DNA of 36,486 nucleotides, taken from Limnobaculum allomyrinae (lineage in GTDB: Bacteria > Pseudomonadota > Gammaproteobacteria > Enterobacterales > Enterobacteriaceae). Under the pieces are notes generated by a model that made no database searches, was not told the DNA's origin, and saw only the letters and a program-made list of their open reading frames with translations. Below are positions 16,832-24,922 of this stretch, piece after piece. The stretch's first letter is position 1. The number at the start of each line of letters is the position of its first letter. The stretch spans positions 1 to 36,486 of the forward strand of contig NZ_JADRCR010000019.1 of the NCBI RefSeq assembly GCF_016649425.1. Reading direction: 5' to 3'. The translations under genes were made by a program, and so were the position numbers.

Positions 16832-17287
16832 ATTGGTATCCTCATTGATATTTTCGTTAAAACTCACAATACCCTGACCACTGTCTGCAAATTCAACCGG
16901 CTTCAGTCCTTTTACTGATGGAGGAACAGCACCCAGAAACCCAACGTGGCGCAGGTAATACACCCCCGGCACGGGATTACAGGGTTCATCAGGTTCATAG
17001 AATGACGGGGAGATTTTCTTATAGCGGCCAGCGTCGACCAGTTCAGCAAACTCAGCATCAACCTGATGCGGTTCGACGAACAGGCCTTCCGGTGTTGCAA
17101 TGATGTGTTTTACCCAACCATAGGCAGGGAAATTGTCTTTCGGGTGACCAACGACCAATGGCGCTTCATGAACATCCATACGGTAGGCTCGTGCCGTGGC
17201 TTCAAAATCCTTCAGGGTGAAAGAAATAGGATCGCCTTCCATCGGTTGATGGGTACCAGGCTTAAAGATATGGATCAGTTTTGACAT
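16235..17287 (-). CDS. Prohead protease with scaffold domain (Mu gpI type)
   Basis: A 350-residue protein of the Mu gene I family. Residues 1-145 form the protease part (AYRMDVHEAPLVVGHPKDNFPAYGWV, with PLVVGHPKD as key motif; KKISPSFYEPDEP; YLRHVGFLGAVPPSVKGL). Residues from about 153 on are an acidic coiled-coil scaffold (SEENQRLKAENEELLEQAEELE). The scaffold also has its own start (see 16235-16831). The gap of 222 bp upstream of this gene is the largest within the structural genes. Confidence 0.88.
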   Translation of the reverse strand: MSKLIHIFKPGTHQPMEGDPISFTLKDFEATARAYRMDVHEAPLVVGHPKDNFPAYGWVKHIIATPEGLFVEPHQVDAEFAELVDAGRYKKISPSFYEPDEPCNPVPGVYYLRHVGFLGAVPPSVKGLKPVEFADSGQGIVSFNENINEDTNMADAANPTDKKGLLARLVAFLTKELGEDKAAEIISEEGAQAIAVAVSDAAPEAVKTDLPPDASADEILPEVAAQLVAVSEENQRLKAENEELLEQAEELEIDGESADFAEVIRRKVKPSHRAAVRAMIKAASKKRGTSKLDFSENGKSKPLAPAIQAFIRSLPDVVDFSEVGRKGTAPKNTTVNPLLADAERRASRNK

Positions 17288-17509
17288 TCAGGTTCACCAT
17301 GTTGTTGTTAGTCATGGCTACGATGTCAAAATTTATGGAAGTGCGATTTTAATCGACGTTAAAGAACAGCATTGAGGGAAAATGAAAGTACTCAGGGGAT
17401 AAAGGACAATATTAATGGGCTGTAAATCTTTATAAAGCGGTTTTACGCGATTAATGGAAGAAATACAACCCATGAGCCCACTCATTGGCTAAAATTGAAC
17501 TCAGCGCGA
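17288..17509. other. 222-bp gap between gpG and the protease gene
   Basis: No gene is seen. It holds a short hairpin with one bulge (17470-17488, CCATGAG with CTCATTGG) followed on the minus strand by GTTGTATTTCTT, a weak terminator candidate. It also holds two copies of CGCGATTAAT (17446-17455, 17505-17514) and a dyad CGATTTTAATCG (17344-17355). An internal promoter or processing site for the capsid genes is possible, but I found no clear -35/-10 pair. Confidence 0.35.
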
Positions 17510-17995
17510 TTAATCCATCGTTCCGGCTGCACGGGCAAGATACCGTTCCAACAGGTCCAGAATATCCTCTTCGTCTTCAGGTGACAGGCCAATGAATGGT
17601 CTGGCTTCAATATCGCCCCAGGGCAAAGGTACACCATGTCGGGTCTGGCCATATTGACCTTTTTTAGCCCCAAAATGCTGAGTGCCACCATACTCCATCA
17701 ACGAGGCCAGCAGAACATGGTCGGCATCAAACGTATAGCTAATCTGGGTTGATAGGCTGCGCGTATCCCCAATCAATGGACGGGGATCACGCTTATTCGC
17801 CAGCGTGACCGGGCTGTTTGTCGCCCATTGCTCACCCAACGGCCCCATACCGACTTCAAAACGGCGGCGGGTACTGTTTAACAGGATTTCACCGATATTT
17901 TTAAATACCGGTGTCAGGTCTAAACCCGCCTGTTCAATTTGGCTCAGTAGCTGGTTAACCGGCGCACTGTCGAGTTGTACGGTAATTGTAGCCAT
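17510..17995 (-). CDS. Virion morphogenesis protein (Mu gpG family)
   Basis: A 161-residue protein of the phage virion morphogenesis family (Mu gpG, P2 gpS related), used in tail completion. Visible are NIGEILLNSTRRRFEVGMGPLGEQWA (key parts STRRRFE and GPLGEQWA), RPLIGDTRSLSTQISY, YGGTQHFGAKKGQYG and RPFIGLSPEDEEDI. The TRRRF...P.G..W and RPFIGLS motifs are family hallmarks. The stop codon lies in one of the repeats noted in the downstream gap. Confidence 0.87.
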   Translation of the reverse strand: MATITVQLDSAPVNQLLSQIEQAGLDLTPVFKNIGEILLNSTRRRFEVGMGPLGEQWATNSPVTLANKRDPRPLIGDTRSLSTQISYTFDADHVLLASLMEYGGTQHFGAKKGQYGQTRHGVPLPWGDIEARPFIGLSPEDEEDILDLLERYLARAAGTMD

Positions 17996-17997
17996 TA

Positions 17998-19101
17998 CTA
18001 TGCCTGAACCATGTCAATGTAAATACCGGAGGCGGTAGGCTTGGCAATAACCTGCCATAACTTACCCGCAAGGCTTACTGCCGTTTGCTTTTCGCCTTGC
18101 CCAGTCATTTGCCACCGGGCACTATCCAGTTGGGTCTGGAGTTGACGAAAATCTAACGGGCTTAAATCCGGGTGTTGGGTACGTAACTTCATGATGGTCT
18201 GGCGGCTTAAGGTCAGTACCGGGCTCTTTACGGCAAGTTCAGCCATCTGCTTACTGTCCATTACAGCCACCGGAAACTCACCCTTCAGGCGACCATTATA
18301 GAACGACAGGAACACATCAGAGTTAATCAGCTTTTCGACGTTCTTCCTGGCAATGGCTGAATCCAGAGTATTGAGTTTCTGCTTATTGGCTGCCAGCGCG
18401 TTCTGGGTGGCGCTCTTACCGGGGGTATAGTCAAATCCGGGCATCACCCCTTCAGGAACCAGACGTTGTTCACCGGTATTGGTATCGGTATAAAGCTGAG
18501 TTTTTCGGGCCGGGGCTGTATCCGGGCCGGTTTTACCCAGTCTTTTCAAATCCCGTTCACTACAGGACTCAACGATACAATTACACCCGAAGCCGTTCGG
18601 AGGATAATGCTCATCCCAAAACGGATCGTCGGCAGGGAGTACCAGATTATGCCATCTGGCGTGTTCTTCTCTGGGATTAATCACAGAACGGTGAACATAG
18701 CGCCAGTAGGGACGCTCTGCTAACACATCCGGGTCAGTCAGTTGAGCATAACGGCCTGCCGCATGGGATGATTTCAGGTTCTGGGTATAAATCACCTCAG
18801 TACGCCAGGCTTTACCCGCTTTACTGTCTTCACCCGTCCAGCCTTTCCAGCCTTGCTTCTCGACAACCTGATCAAAGTTCTTGCGGAACCACTGGATACT
18901 TTTGCCGTCATCAATCACGGTTTGTATCGCTTTTTTCAGGTCATTAACCAGGTCGGCCTTCATGGCACCGGCGACAATAAAACCATGATCGTGCTGTTCC
19001 CTGGAAATATCATCCCAACGTTCGCTGGGTATCGCTAACTTCTGGCGGAAATAATCGCTCTGCTTATCAAATCGCTGGTTAAACGCGCCTCTAATGGCCA
19101 T
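17998..19101 (-). CDS. Head morphogenesis protein (Mu gpF / SPP1 gp7 family), possible C-terminal nuclease-like domain
   Basis: A 367-residue minor head protein that is packaged near the portal. The gp7-family core is seen in WRTEVIYTQNLKSSHAAGRY (residues about 99-118), REEHARWHNLVLPADDPFWDEHYPPNGFGCNCIVES (key parts HARWHNLVLP and PPNGFGCNC; residues 144-179) with its Cys pair. Residues about 265-367 are extra. Their LSRQTIMKLRTQHPDLSPLDF and late VSLAGKLWQVIAK resemble the barnase/EndoU/RelE-like (PBECR) nuclease domains found fused to this family. That second assignment is inference. It overlaps the portal gene by 11 nt. Confidence 0.87.
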   Translation of the reverse strand: MAIRGAFNQRFDKQSDYFRQKLAIPSERWDDISREQHDHGFIVAGAMKADLVNDLKKAIQTVIDDGKSIQWFRKNFDQVVEKQGWKGWTGEDSKAGKAWRTEVIYTQNLKSSHAAGRYAQLTDPDVLAERPYWRYVHRSVINPREEHARWHNLVLPADDPFWDEHYPPNGFGCNCIVESCSERDLKRLGKTGPDTAPARKTQLYTDTNTGEQRLVPEGVMPGFDYTPGKSATQNALAANKQKLNTLDSAIARKNVEKLINSDVFLSFYNGRLKGEFPVAVMDSKQMAELAVKSPVLTLSRQTIMKLRTQHPDLSPLDFRQLQTQLDSARWQMTGQGEKQTAVSLAGKLWQVIAKPTASGIYIDMVQA

Positions 19102-20563
19102 GATTCACCTCATCGCGTCCCTGAAGGTTAATGGCGGTAAAGGCACTGGCCATGGCCTGAGCCAATTCCTCTTCAGGCAGATTATCGAACTCTTCCAGTA
19201 AGCGTTCCTGAAGCTCTTCCATACTTTTTGATTTCTCTGCGAAGTAGCGGATACGCTCCAACCAGCCATCAACAATGGGTTGTGTCTCCCGGCTGAGCTG
19301 GTCAGCAGCGGCTTTAATCGGGTCATGTTTTTGGGGGTTCTCAGCAAATGACGGATAACCCATTCCTGCGGATGGTGGGAGTTGTTCGCCCAGGTCGCCT
19401 TCTTTCAGGTTGTATTCCCGCATGAAATACGCATTGGTAAAGTTAGCGCCCGCCGTTTTTAGTATCTGGTCACGCTCAGCCAGGGTTTTATCAATGGTCT
19501 CCGGTGACCACATTGACCAGACCGGCACGTTCTCATCTTCAGAGAAGTTCAGCTCTACCGTCCACCGGGCTAAGGTGTTCATGGCTTCTGATACTAACTC
19601 AGCATCCGCATCACGAATATCTTCAGAGACGGTTAAACCGGCCTGAGCAATGGCGTTGGTGGTGTCGGCCTCCGTTGTCTGGTTAGTACCGGTTAAAGCA
19701 ATGCTGACTTCAGAACGACAGAACATCATTAAGCGCTCGTAAATATCGGCGCTACTGCCTTTGCCAGCGGCTTCAAGGATTTCAATGGAACTATCATCAG
19801 GAATAGCCGCTACCGCATCCTGAACCATCGCTTCCAGGCTATCCAGTAGCGCGTCTACTTCAGAATTATGGGTATTACGGGGATGCTTACCGACCAGGAA
19901 CGGGCTACCGTACTTCTCGGTGAACTTCAGCCAGAACTCAAAACCGCCACGCTTGAACGTGGTTGGCCAGAAACAGCGACTCAGGTCAGCAATGCCATAC
20001 GGGTTCTCATAAGTGGCATCCTGGCGCACCAGAATAAACTTACGTTCGGGCAGTAAAATACCGTCTTTGTTATCTTTGGTACGCATCCGAAGGCGGTTCT
20101 CATCATCAAAAAAGAACCATTCAGCGGGTTTGGCCACAACCTGAACGGGAACTATCCTGTCATCAATATCTTCCCACATGACTTCCAGTGGGGTGTAGCC
20201 ATATAACGGCGCATCCAGTGCTTCACTGATGAGGGTTCTCATCCGCAGTTTTGCAAAAACCTTATCGATAAAATCGGACACCGGCGCACTGGCACTTTCC
20301 CGGTCAAATCCATATTCAAGTGCCAGAACCGCAGACTTACGGCGACGAACGCAACCGCCTACATGCGCGTCAGCGGTCAAATCACGGTAAACCTGAATGC
20401 TTTTACCCATCTTACGTAAAACAGGATCGGGGTTCGGTAATGCACCGGTGATACCCAGAGAGCCATTGACCCGCGAACGGGTAGCAATGACTTCTTTTGA
20501 TGGTCTTTTAAGCTCGGCAAAAGAGACGAACTCATTGGGGCTAACCCAAATACCTTTACTCAT
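19091..20563 (-). CDS. Portal protein (DUF935, Mu gp29 family)
   Basis: A 490-residue portal protein forming the dodecameric DNA gate at the capsid vertex. DUF935 hallmarks are GGCVRRRKSAVLALEY, PLYGYTPLEVMWED, RKFILVRQDATYENPYGIADLSRCFWP (key part ENPYGIADLSRCFWPTTFKRGG), WLKFTEKYGSPFLVGK and IALTGTNQTTEADT. The length fits the family (Mu gp29, 512 residues). It shares one base with the large terminase gene and overlaps gpF. Confidence 0.92.
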   Translation of the reverse strand: MSKGIWVSPNEFVSFAELKRPSKEVIATRSRVNGSLGITGALPNPDPVLRKMGKSIQVYRDLTADAHVGGCVRRRKSAVLALEYGFDRESASAPVSDFIDKVFAKLRMRTLISEALDAPLYGYTPLEVMWEDIDDRIVPVQVVAKPAEWFFFDDENRLRMRTKDNKDGILLPERKFILVRQDATYENPYGIADLSRCFWPTTFKRGGFEFWLKFTEKYGSPFLVGKHPRNTHNSEVDALLDSLEAMVQDAVAAIPDDSSIEILEAAGKGSSADIYERLMMFCRSEVSIALTGTNQTTEADTTNAIAQAGLTVSEDIRDADAELVSEAMNTLARWTVELNFSEDENVPVWSMWSPETIDKTLAERDQILKTAGANFTNAYFMREYNLKEGDLGEQLPPSAGMGYPSFAENPQKHDPIKAAADQLSRETQPIVDGWLERIRYFAEKSKSMEELQERLLEEFDNLPEEELAQAMASAFTAINLQGRDEVNHGH

Positions 20564-22179
20564 TATCGGTATCCTTTTAACAATTGATTACTGGCCCGCG
20601 TACCGCGAGAGGATGCCCTGACCGGGCCTTTATTCATCTCAATGGAGGCATACCAGGCTAATGCCAGGGCAATGGCCGTATCCCCGTGCCGATAGAGTTC
20701 AGGGTCTTTCAGGTCTTCCTTACGAACGGATGAGAGCATGGGAATACCATCAATCTCTTCAATGGAATGGATATCCTGCTTAACGTTGTCGTCAGCCGGT
20801 AAGGTGATAACCCCGTCTTCAAATCCCTGGATAACTTTTGGCATCCAGGTACCGTACCAGCTCCGGCTCAAACTCACCTGAGCCACACGGTCATGACCGA
20901 ACTCATCAGCAGTATATTCCGCCAGTGTCTGACCGGGGCCGGTGGCATCCATCGCACCAGAAAAACGCTGTATGGCCCGGAGCAAATACCAGAGGATTTG
21001 TTCCTGTTGGCGGGTGGGTACCTTGTGCATTTCAATAATTAAAGGCACATCACGATAGAGGTTTGGTAACGTGACCATCAGCAAAATGGAGGAAAAGTCA
21101 CGATGTCGGGCGAAGTCATCACCAAAGGAATAACGTAAGTTTTTATCCAGTCGGGCGATAACCGGATCGAGATAACGCTTAATCCAGTCTTCAGCAAAAG
21201 ACTTCCGTTCTTCGTTGGATTTCCGGGCAAAGTCATCATCCAGCGTCAGACGCAGAACAACGCGATCAGAGTTTGGTGGCATGGCGTTTTCAATCCAGAC
21301 ACCCGGAATACAAACACCGTTACCATCGCGGGGGATAACGTCCAGTTCTTCACGCATCGCTGCTTTACGGGGGCCATAGGCGTTACGGATGCGGGTATAC
21401 CAGGTCTGTTTCCCTTCAAGTGTTGCTTCATCTCCCTTCATGAAACAAACGCGTTCATAGAGCCCATTGGCAACAGCATCATCAAAGGTAACCCTGTAAA
21501 CCACGGCATCAGCCCCATATAAGCCGTTTTCAATATCGTTAACAAACTGGTTAAACGAATTGGTTTTGCCGTTATGAGAAGAGATAACGATGATACGACC
21601 ACCCCAAATCAATAACGCGGTGGCAGCATCCAGAACCCCCTGAACATCCTGATGGAAAGCGGCTTCATCGATAATAACCAGTCCTTGTAAACCACGAATG
21701 TTTGCAGGCCGGGAAGATAGCGCCACAATCTGGTAGCCGGAAGAATAACGAATACGGTAGGCCGTAATGTGTCGGGTTTTGCCTTTCTCGTCCTGGTCTT
21801 CAAACAGGAACTCTTCAATACTGGAAACGGAAGTACTCTGCTGCTCGGCAATAACGCGGGAGAACTTGGCACAGTAGCCAATAAACTCCAGACCCTTTTC
21901 TTTGGTATCGCCAATATAGAACACATCCATACCACCAATGGCTTTTTGAGAAGCGGCAGTCAGCACGGCATCAAAGCTAAAACCAAAGGTAATGCCAGTA
22001 CGACGACCTTTAGGGATGGCAATGATTGACGCTTTTATTTTCAGTACTTCAATCTGGTGTGCCATCAGCACACCTTCAGCCAGCGGGTTAAAGTTGGCCG
22101 GAATATTACGGGCGCGGGGTGGCAGTTCCTCCCACTCAACAACGCGTAAGGTAGAAGATAAGGGCTTGAGGTTATTCAT
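20563..22179 (-). CDS. Terminase large subunit (Mu gp28 type)
   Basis: A 538-residue packaging ATPase and nuclease. Near residues 56-63 is a Walker A-like loop (PKGRRTGIT) and at 167-172 the Walker B strand and catalytic acid (GLVIIDEAAF). The nuclease half includes YSFGDDFARHRDFSSILLM and MDATGPGQTLAEY, with acidic residues expected for an RNase H-like fold. I place the start at 22179, since GAGGTG lies seven bases upstream; an in-frame TTG two codons earlier is less likely. As a Mu-type headful enzyme it would package the integrated phage together with flanking host DNA. Confidence 0.9.
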   Translation of the reverse strand: MNNLKPLSSTLRVVEWEELPPRARNIPANFNPLAEGVLMAHQIEVLKIKASIIAIPKGRRTGITFGFSFDAVLTAASQKAIGGMDVFYIGDTKEKGLEFIGYCAKFSRVIAEQQSTSVSSIEEFLFEDQDEKGKTRHITAYRIRYSSGYQIVALSSRPANIRGLQGLVIIDEAAFHQDVQGVLDAATALLIWGGRIIVISSHNGKTNSFNQFVNDIENGLYGADAVVYRVTFDDAVANGLYERVCFMKGDEATLEGKQTWYTRIRNAYGPRKAAMREELDVIPRDGNGVCIPGVWIENAMPPNSDRVVLRLTLDDDFARKSNEERKSFAEDWIKRYLDPVIARLDKNLRYSFGDDFARHRDFSSILLMVTLPNLYRDVPLIIEMHKVPTRQQEQILWYLLRAIQRFSGAMDATGPGQTLAEYTADEFGHDRVAQVSLSRSWYGTWMPKVIQGFEDGVITLPADDNVKQDIHSIEEIDGIPMLSSVRKEDLKDPELYRHGDTAIALALAWYASIEMNKGPVRASSRGTRASNQLLKGYR

Positions 22180-22408
22180 TATCAATCACCTCAATAATTA
22201 GTTGCCCTTTATCTTTAAAGTGAAGGGTAATGCGGTCTTTACCATTCCAGCCTGACTTTTTCAGCGCTTTCTCAAACTGGTTAACAGCGCGAGACAGTGA
22301 GGTATATTTACCGAATAGACCCAGTAAATAAAACGTCAGGCAGTAACTGAGGTGGCCTATCCCGTAACAGGCCAGCATCAGAAGTATCCAGGCAAGATAG
22401 ACATTCAT
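22172..22408 (-). CDS. Small membrane protein encoded between the terminase subunits
   Basis: A 78-residue protein with a hydrophobic N-terminal half (residues 3-34: YLAWILLMLACYGIGHL, then LTFYLLGLFG) that could make one or two membrane helices, and a charged cytosolic C-terminal half (NQFEKALKKSGWNG, LHFKDKGQLIIEVIDNE). I do not recognise its family. It is translationally coupled to both terminase genes by overlaps of 1 and 8 nt. A membrane protein at this place has no known packaging role. Confidence 0.65.
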   Translation of the reverse strand: MNVYLAWILLMLACYGIGHLSYCLTFYLLGLFGKYTSLSRAVNQFEKALKKSGWNGKDRITLHFKDKGQLIIEVIDNE

Positions 22409-22962
22409 TACTTGATCCCCAGTATCTTCTCACGCCAGAACTGAACCGCATTTTCATCCAACCCCTGCGCTTTTGCTTCTTTCTCCAGATTCTCGCTCTG
22501 CTCACGTAAAAGCTCTGCCCGGATCTCCTTTCGAATATCAGACTGGTAGCGCTTCAGGTTGACGCTGGCGCGGGTTAACGTGGCAATATTCTTGGCCGCA
22601 GTGGAAAGCAATTTTACCCGCTGCCCCTGATCTTCCGTCTCTTCCGCTTCCTGAAGGTTGATCATGGTTTCGAATAGCTCACTCTGTACCATCGCAATAA
22701 TGGCTTCAGAACGTTTGTCTTGGTCGTCTGAAGCGCCTTCAGTGATGATTCTGGCGGCTTCCGTGCTGGCTTTGATGGTGGCAAAACGCTTTTCAATCTT
22801 CTTACCGTAGCGGAAGATAGCGGACTTACTGATTTGGTAGCCTTTGTCCCGCATCAGCGCTTCTAACTCGACATAACCGCTAAAATTATTATCGGTTAGG
22901 GCGCGTTCCAGCCAGTGCCTGACATCAGTTGGCAATTTATCAATAGAGCTACGTCTGGCCAT
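22408..22962 (-). CDS. Terminase small subunit (DUF3486, Mu gp27 type)
   Basis: A 184-residue DNA-recognition subunit of the packaging enzyme. It matches the DUF3486 family: MARRSSIDKLPTDVRHWLERAL, an HTH-like segment SGYVELEALMRDKGYQISKSAIFRYGKKIE (key parts LMRDKGYQISKSA and RYGKKIE), and a helical C-terminal half with LLSTAAKNIATLTRASVNLKRY. I chose the ATG at 22962 because GGAG lies nine bases upstream; another ATG two codons earlier is only three bases from it. Confidence 0.88.
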   Translation of the reverse strand: MARRSSIDKLPTDVRHWLERALTDNNFSGYVELEALMRDKGYQISKSAIFRYGKKIEKRFATIKASTEAARIITEGASDDQDKRSEAIIAMVQSELFETMINLQEAEETEDQGQRVKLLSTAAKNIATLTRASVNLKRYQSDIRKEIRAELLREQSENLEKEAKAQGLDENAVQFWREKILGIK

Positions 22963-22964
22963 GA

Positions 22965-23273
22965 TCATTCACTCCAGTATTTTACCGGGCGGGCAATGCC
23001 AGGGCCGCATTCCACGGTATATTCCACCAAATCAACGCCTAACCGGGTCAGGTCAGCAAACCAGGTACCTGATGGCTGGCGGGTCAGTTCCAACATTTTA
23101 CGGTCAGACAGGTAATCCAGTTCCTGGCGCAGTTCCAGCGCGGTAACATCGGGGTAAATCGTACCGATGACATTCAGGACAAACTGTTCATTGGTGGTAT
23201 AAGGCCGGGATTTATACAACATTTGTAAAATATTCCAGCGCATAGCCTCACGACGGTGGCGTTGATAATCCAT
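22965..23273 (-). CDS. Winged-helix protein (Mu-like late protein)
   Basis: A 102-residue protein with a winged-helix look: MRWNILQMLYKSRPYTTNEQFVLNVI (key part WNILQMLYKSRPYTTNE), VTALELRQELDYLSDRKMLELTRQP and a wing GTWFADLTRLGVDLVEYTV. Similar ArsR-like proteins sit before the small terminase in Mu- and BcepMu-like phages. It may be a DNA-binding packaging accessory or a regulator; the sequence does not decide. Confidence 0.75.
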   Translation of the reverse strand: MDYQRHRREAMRWNILQMLYKSRPYTTNEQFVLNVIGTIYPDVTALELRQELDYLSDRKMLELTRQPSGTWFADLTRLGVDLVEYTVECGPGIARPVKYWSE

Positions 23274-23291
23274 AATATTCTCCCTAACGAA

Positions 23292-23603
23292 CTATTTTTG
23301 TTTACCGATAGCATCTAATCGGCTGTAGAGTGCATCCAGCTTGGCCTCTATCACGGTCTGGCTGCGAATGAAGTCATCACGGCGGACATACTCAAGCGGT
23401 AATGTCGCCTTAAACTCCAGAAACTCCCGTTCCATTCGCATGTGGCCGGTTTCCGTTTCTTTTCGTGCCTCTTCAAGCGCGCCAAAACGGATATCAAGGC
23501 GTTTTTCAACCTGCGCCATCAGGATTTTCCCGGCGGCGAAGACAAAGCCCATAAATCCAATCAACAGGGAGAGCACTTCCCAGAACTTCATTTCAATAAT
23601 CAT
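23292..23603 (-). CDS. Membrane-anchored coiled-coil protein (DUF2730-like)
   Basis: A 103-residue protein with one N-terminal membrane helix (WEVLSLLIGFMGFVFAAGKILM) followed by a long charged helix (EKRLDIRFGALEEARKETETGHM). It resembles DUF2730 (Mu gp25/26 position). The start is set at 23603, whose ATG overlaps the stop of the upstream zinc-finger gene (ATGA, 4 nt); a start four codons earlier lacks this coupling. Its role is unknown. Confidence 0.72.
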   Translation of the reverse strand: MIIEMKFWEVLSLLIGFMGFVFAAGKILMAQVEKRLDIRFGALEEARKETETGHMRMEREFLEFKATLPLEYVRRDDFIRSQTVIEAKLDALYSRLDAIGKQK

Positions 23604-23809
23604 TTGCGTCCCCAAATTTCATGGATTTGTTGGCAATCCACACAACGCGTTACACCGGGTATGGCCTTTCGCCGCGCTTCCGGGATTGGGTTATCACAAT
23701 CAAAACAATGTGAATAACCCGTTCCGGCTGGTCTGGATTGTTTTCTGGCTTCCAGTGCGCGTTCCCGTTGCTGGGTCTCCAGTTCAGAAGCGCGATCAAT
23801 GTCATCCAT
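23600..23809 (-). CDS. TraR/DksA-family zinc-finger protein
   Basis: A 69-residue protein with a four-cysteine zinc finger (CFDCDNPIPEARRKAIPGVTRCVDC, the two CxxC pairs separated by 17 residues) in the C-terminal half and an N-terminal helix (DRASELETQQRERALEARKQ). This is the short TraR-like form, which binds the RNA polymerase secondary channel and mimics DksA with ppGpp. I chose the ATG at 23809 because AGGGA lies seven bases upstream. It overlaps Rz1 by 8 nt. Being a late gene, it may tune host transcription late in infection. Confidence 0.85.
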   Translation of the reverse strand: MDDIDRASELETQQRERALEARKQSRPAGTGYSHCFDCDNPIPEARRKAIPGVTRCVDCQQIHEIWGRK

Positions 23810-24059
23810 TCTTTGATCCCTGTAAGTAGTAGAGCAATTCAACATAACGCCCGGCACACAGGCCGTATTGGTCATAGGTTTCTTTAAGCGCGATAACAAT
23901 AGCGTCATCGGTGTTACTTTCCGGCTGTGCCAGAGGCGGACAATGAATCGCCAAAGCCGCGGGTAGCGGCCTGATTGGCTCGTTGTCGGGCATTATCGAG
24001 TTGCTGCATGATGTCAGCAGAATACTGACAGCGAGCATCAGCACGGTTTTTAAGCACAT
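23802..24059 (-). CDS. Rz1-like spanin outer-membrane lipoprotein
   Basis: An 85-residue lipoprotein with a signal peptide ending in the lipobox LLTSC (Cys at residue 18) and a short proline-containing region (PIRPLPAALAIHCPPLAQP). It is the outer-membrane part of the spanin pair that fuses the membranes at the end of lysis. Its first 146 nt lie inside the Rz gene in another frame, the usual Rz/Rz1 overlap. Confidence 0.85.
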   Translation of the reverse strand: MCLKTVLMLAVSILLTSCSNSIMPDNEPIRPLPAALAIHCPPLAQPESNTDDAIVIALKETYDQYGLCAGRYVELLYYLQGSKNG

Positions 24060-24321
24060 AGCGGATCTCCCTGGTACTTTCCTGATTAATAACAGTGATG
24101 GCCGTCATTTGGGCGGAAACGGCCTGGCTTACCACATAGGCATCAGCAGCTAGCTGTTGGCTGGCTTTGACAAACTGGTTTAACTGGTTTTGTGCCGTGC
24201 TGGTCTGACGCTCAGCGCAAGCCAATTCCGCTTCTGAATAGCCTTTTTCGTAGTAATGACGGGAGAAACCCAGTACCAGCGCGATTACGCTAAAAATGAG
24301 GTATACCGTTCTTAATTGCAT
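23914..24321 (-). CDS. Rz-like spanin inner-membrane protein
   Basis: A 135-residue protein with one N-terminal membrane helix (VYLIFSVIALVLGFSRHYYEKGY) and a long periplasmic helical part (ERQTSTAQNQLNQFVKASQQLAADAY). It pairs with the overlapping Rz1 to disrupt the outer membrane. It starts within the 3' end of the transglycosylase gene (10-nt overlap), so holin, endolysin and spanins form one translationally coupled cassette. Confidence 0.83.
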   Translation of the reverse strand: MQLRTVYLIFSVIALVLGFSRHYYEKGYSEAELACAERQTSTAQNQLNQFVKASQQLAADAYVVSQAVSAQMTAITVINQESTREIRYVLKNRADARCQYSADIMQQLDNARQRANQAATRGFGDSLSASGTAGK

Positions 24322-24920
24322 ACACCATTCCCCCAGCCAGCCGCCTGATATTCAGGTTGCCAGCGATAGATGATCCGGTCTGGATAACTACGATTCTCTT
24401 TGAAATTGGCGGCACTGCGTCCGGCGTTGATAAATTCAACTGCCCCCCAGTACTGGCCTGAATCTATTCCCTGAGATGCGGCTTTTTTCTGGTCACGTTG
24501 AACCCAGCCGAGACCACCGTTATAAGCGCTTAATGTGAAAGCCCAACGGTCACAGTCGGTATCGGCTTTGATGCGCTGGTAATGCCAGTGGTTATAGGTC
24601 ACCAGAGCCTGTAAAGCCCAGGCCGGGTTATAGGGCTGATTATTTCCCAGGGAAGAAGGATAGATACCGGCAATCCATTTGGAGGTAGCAGGCATAAACT
24701 GGGCCAGACCAACCGCGCCAACCGGGGAACGGGCATCAGAACGCCAGCGGCTTTCCTGGTGAATTTGGGCGGCAAAGGTAGCCACTGGTGCATCCAGTCC
24801 CCATTGAGCATGGGAGACACGGGTCAGGTCTCGCTTATAACGGGCAGCATCACCCGGTACCGCTGCCAGTACCGGATGACAGGCCGTTATTAACAGAATG
24901 AGCAAAATAACGGCTTTCAT
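24312..24920 (-). CDS. Phage lysin, SLT-type lytic transglycosylase
   Basis: A 202-residue muralytic enzyme cleaving the glycan strands of peptidoglycan. A signal peptide (residues 1-20, ending PVLAA) would export it through Sec, so the holin may trigger rather than release it. The catalytic glutamate is E56 (HQESRW); the family motifs GAVGLAQFMPAT (68-79) and the later AYNGG complete a goose-lysozyme-like SLT domain. It lies 2 bp after the holin gene. Confidence 0.88.
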   Translation of the reverse strand: MKAVILLILLITACHPVLAAVPGDAARYKRDLTRVSHAQWGLDAPVATFAAQIHQESRWRSDARSPVGAVGLAQFMPATSKWIAGIYPSSLGNNQPYNPAWALQALVTYNHWHYQRIKADTDCDRWAFTLSAYNGGLGWVQRDQKKAASQGIDSGQYWGAVEFINAGRSAANFKENRSYPDRIIYRWQPEYQAAGWGNGVCN

Positions 24921-24922
24921 GG

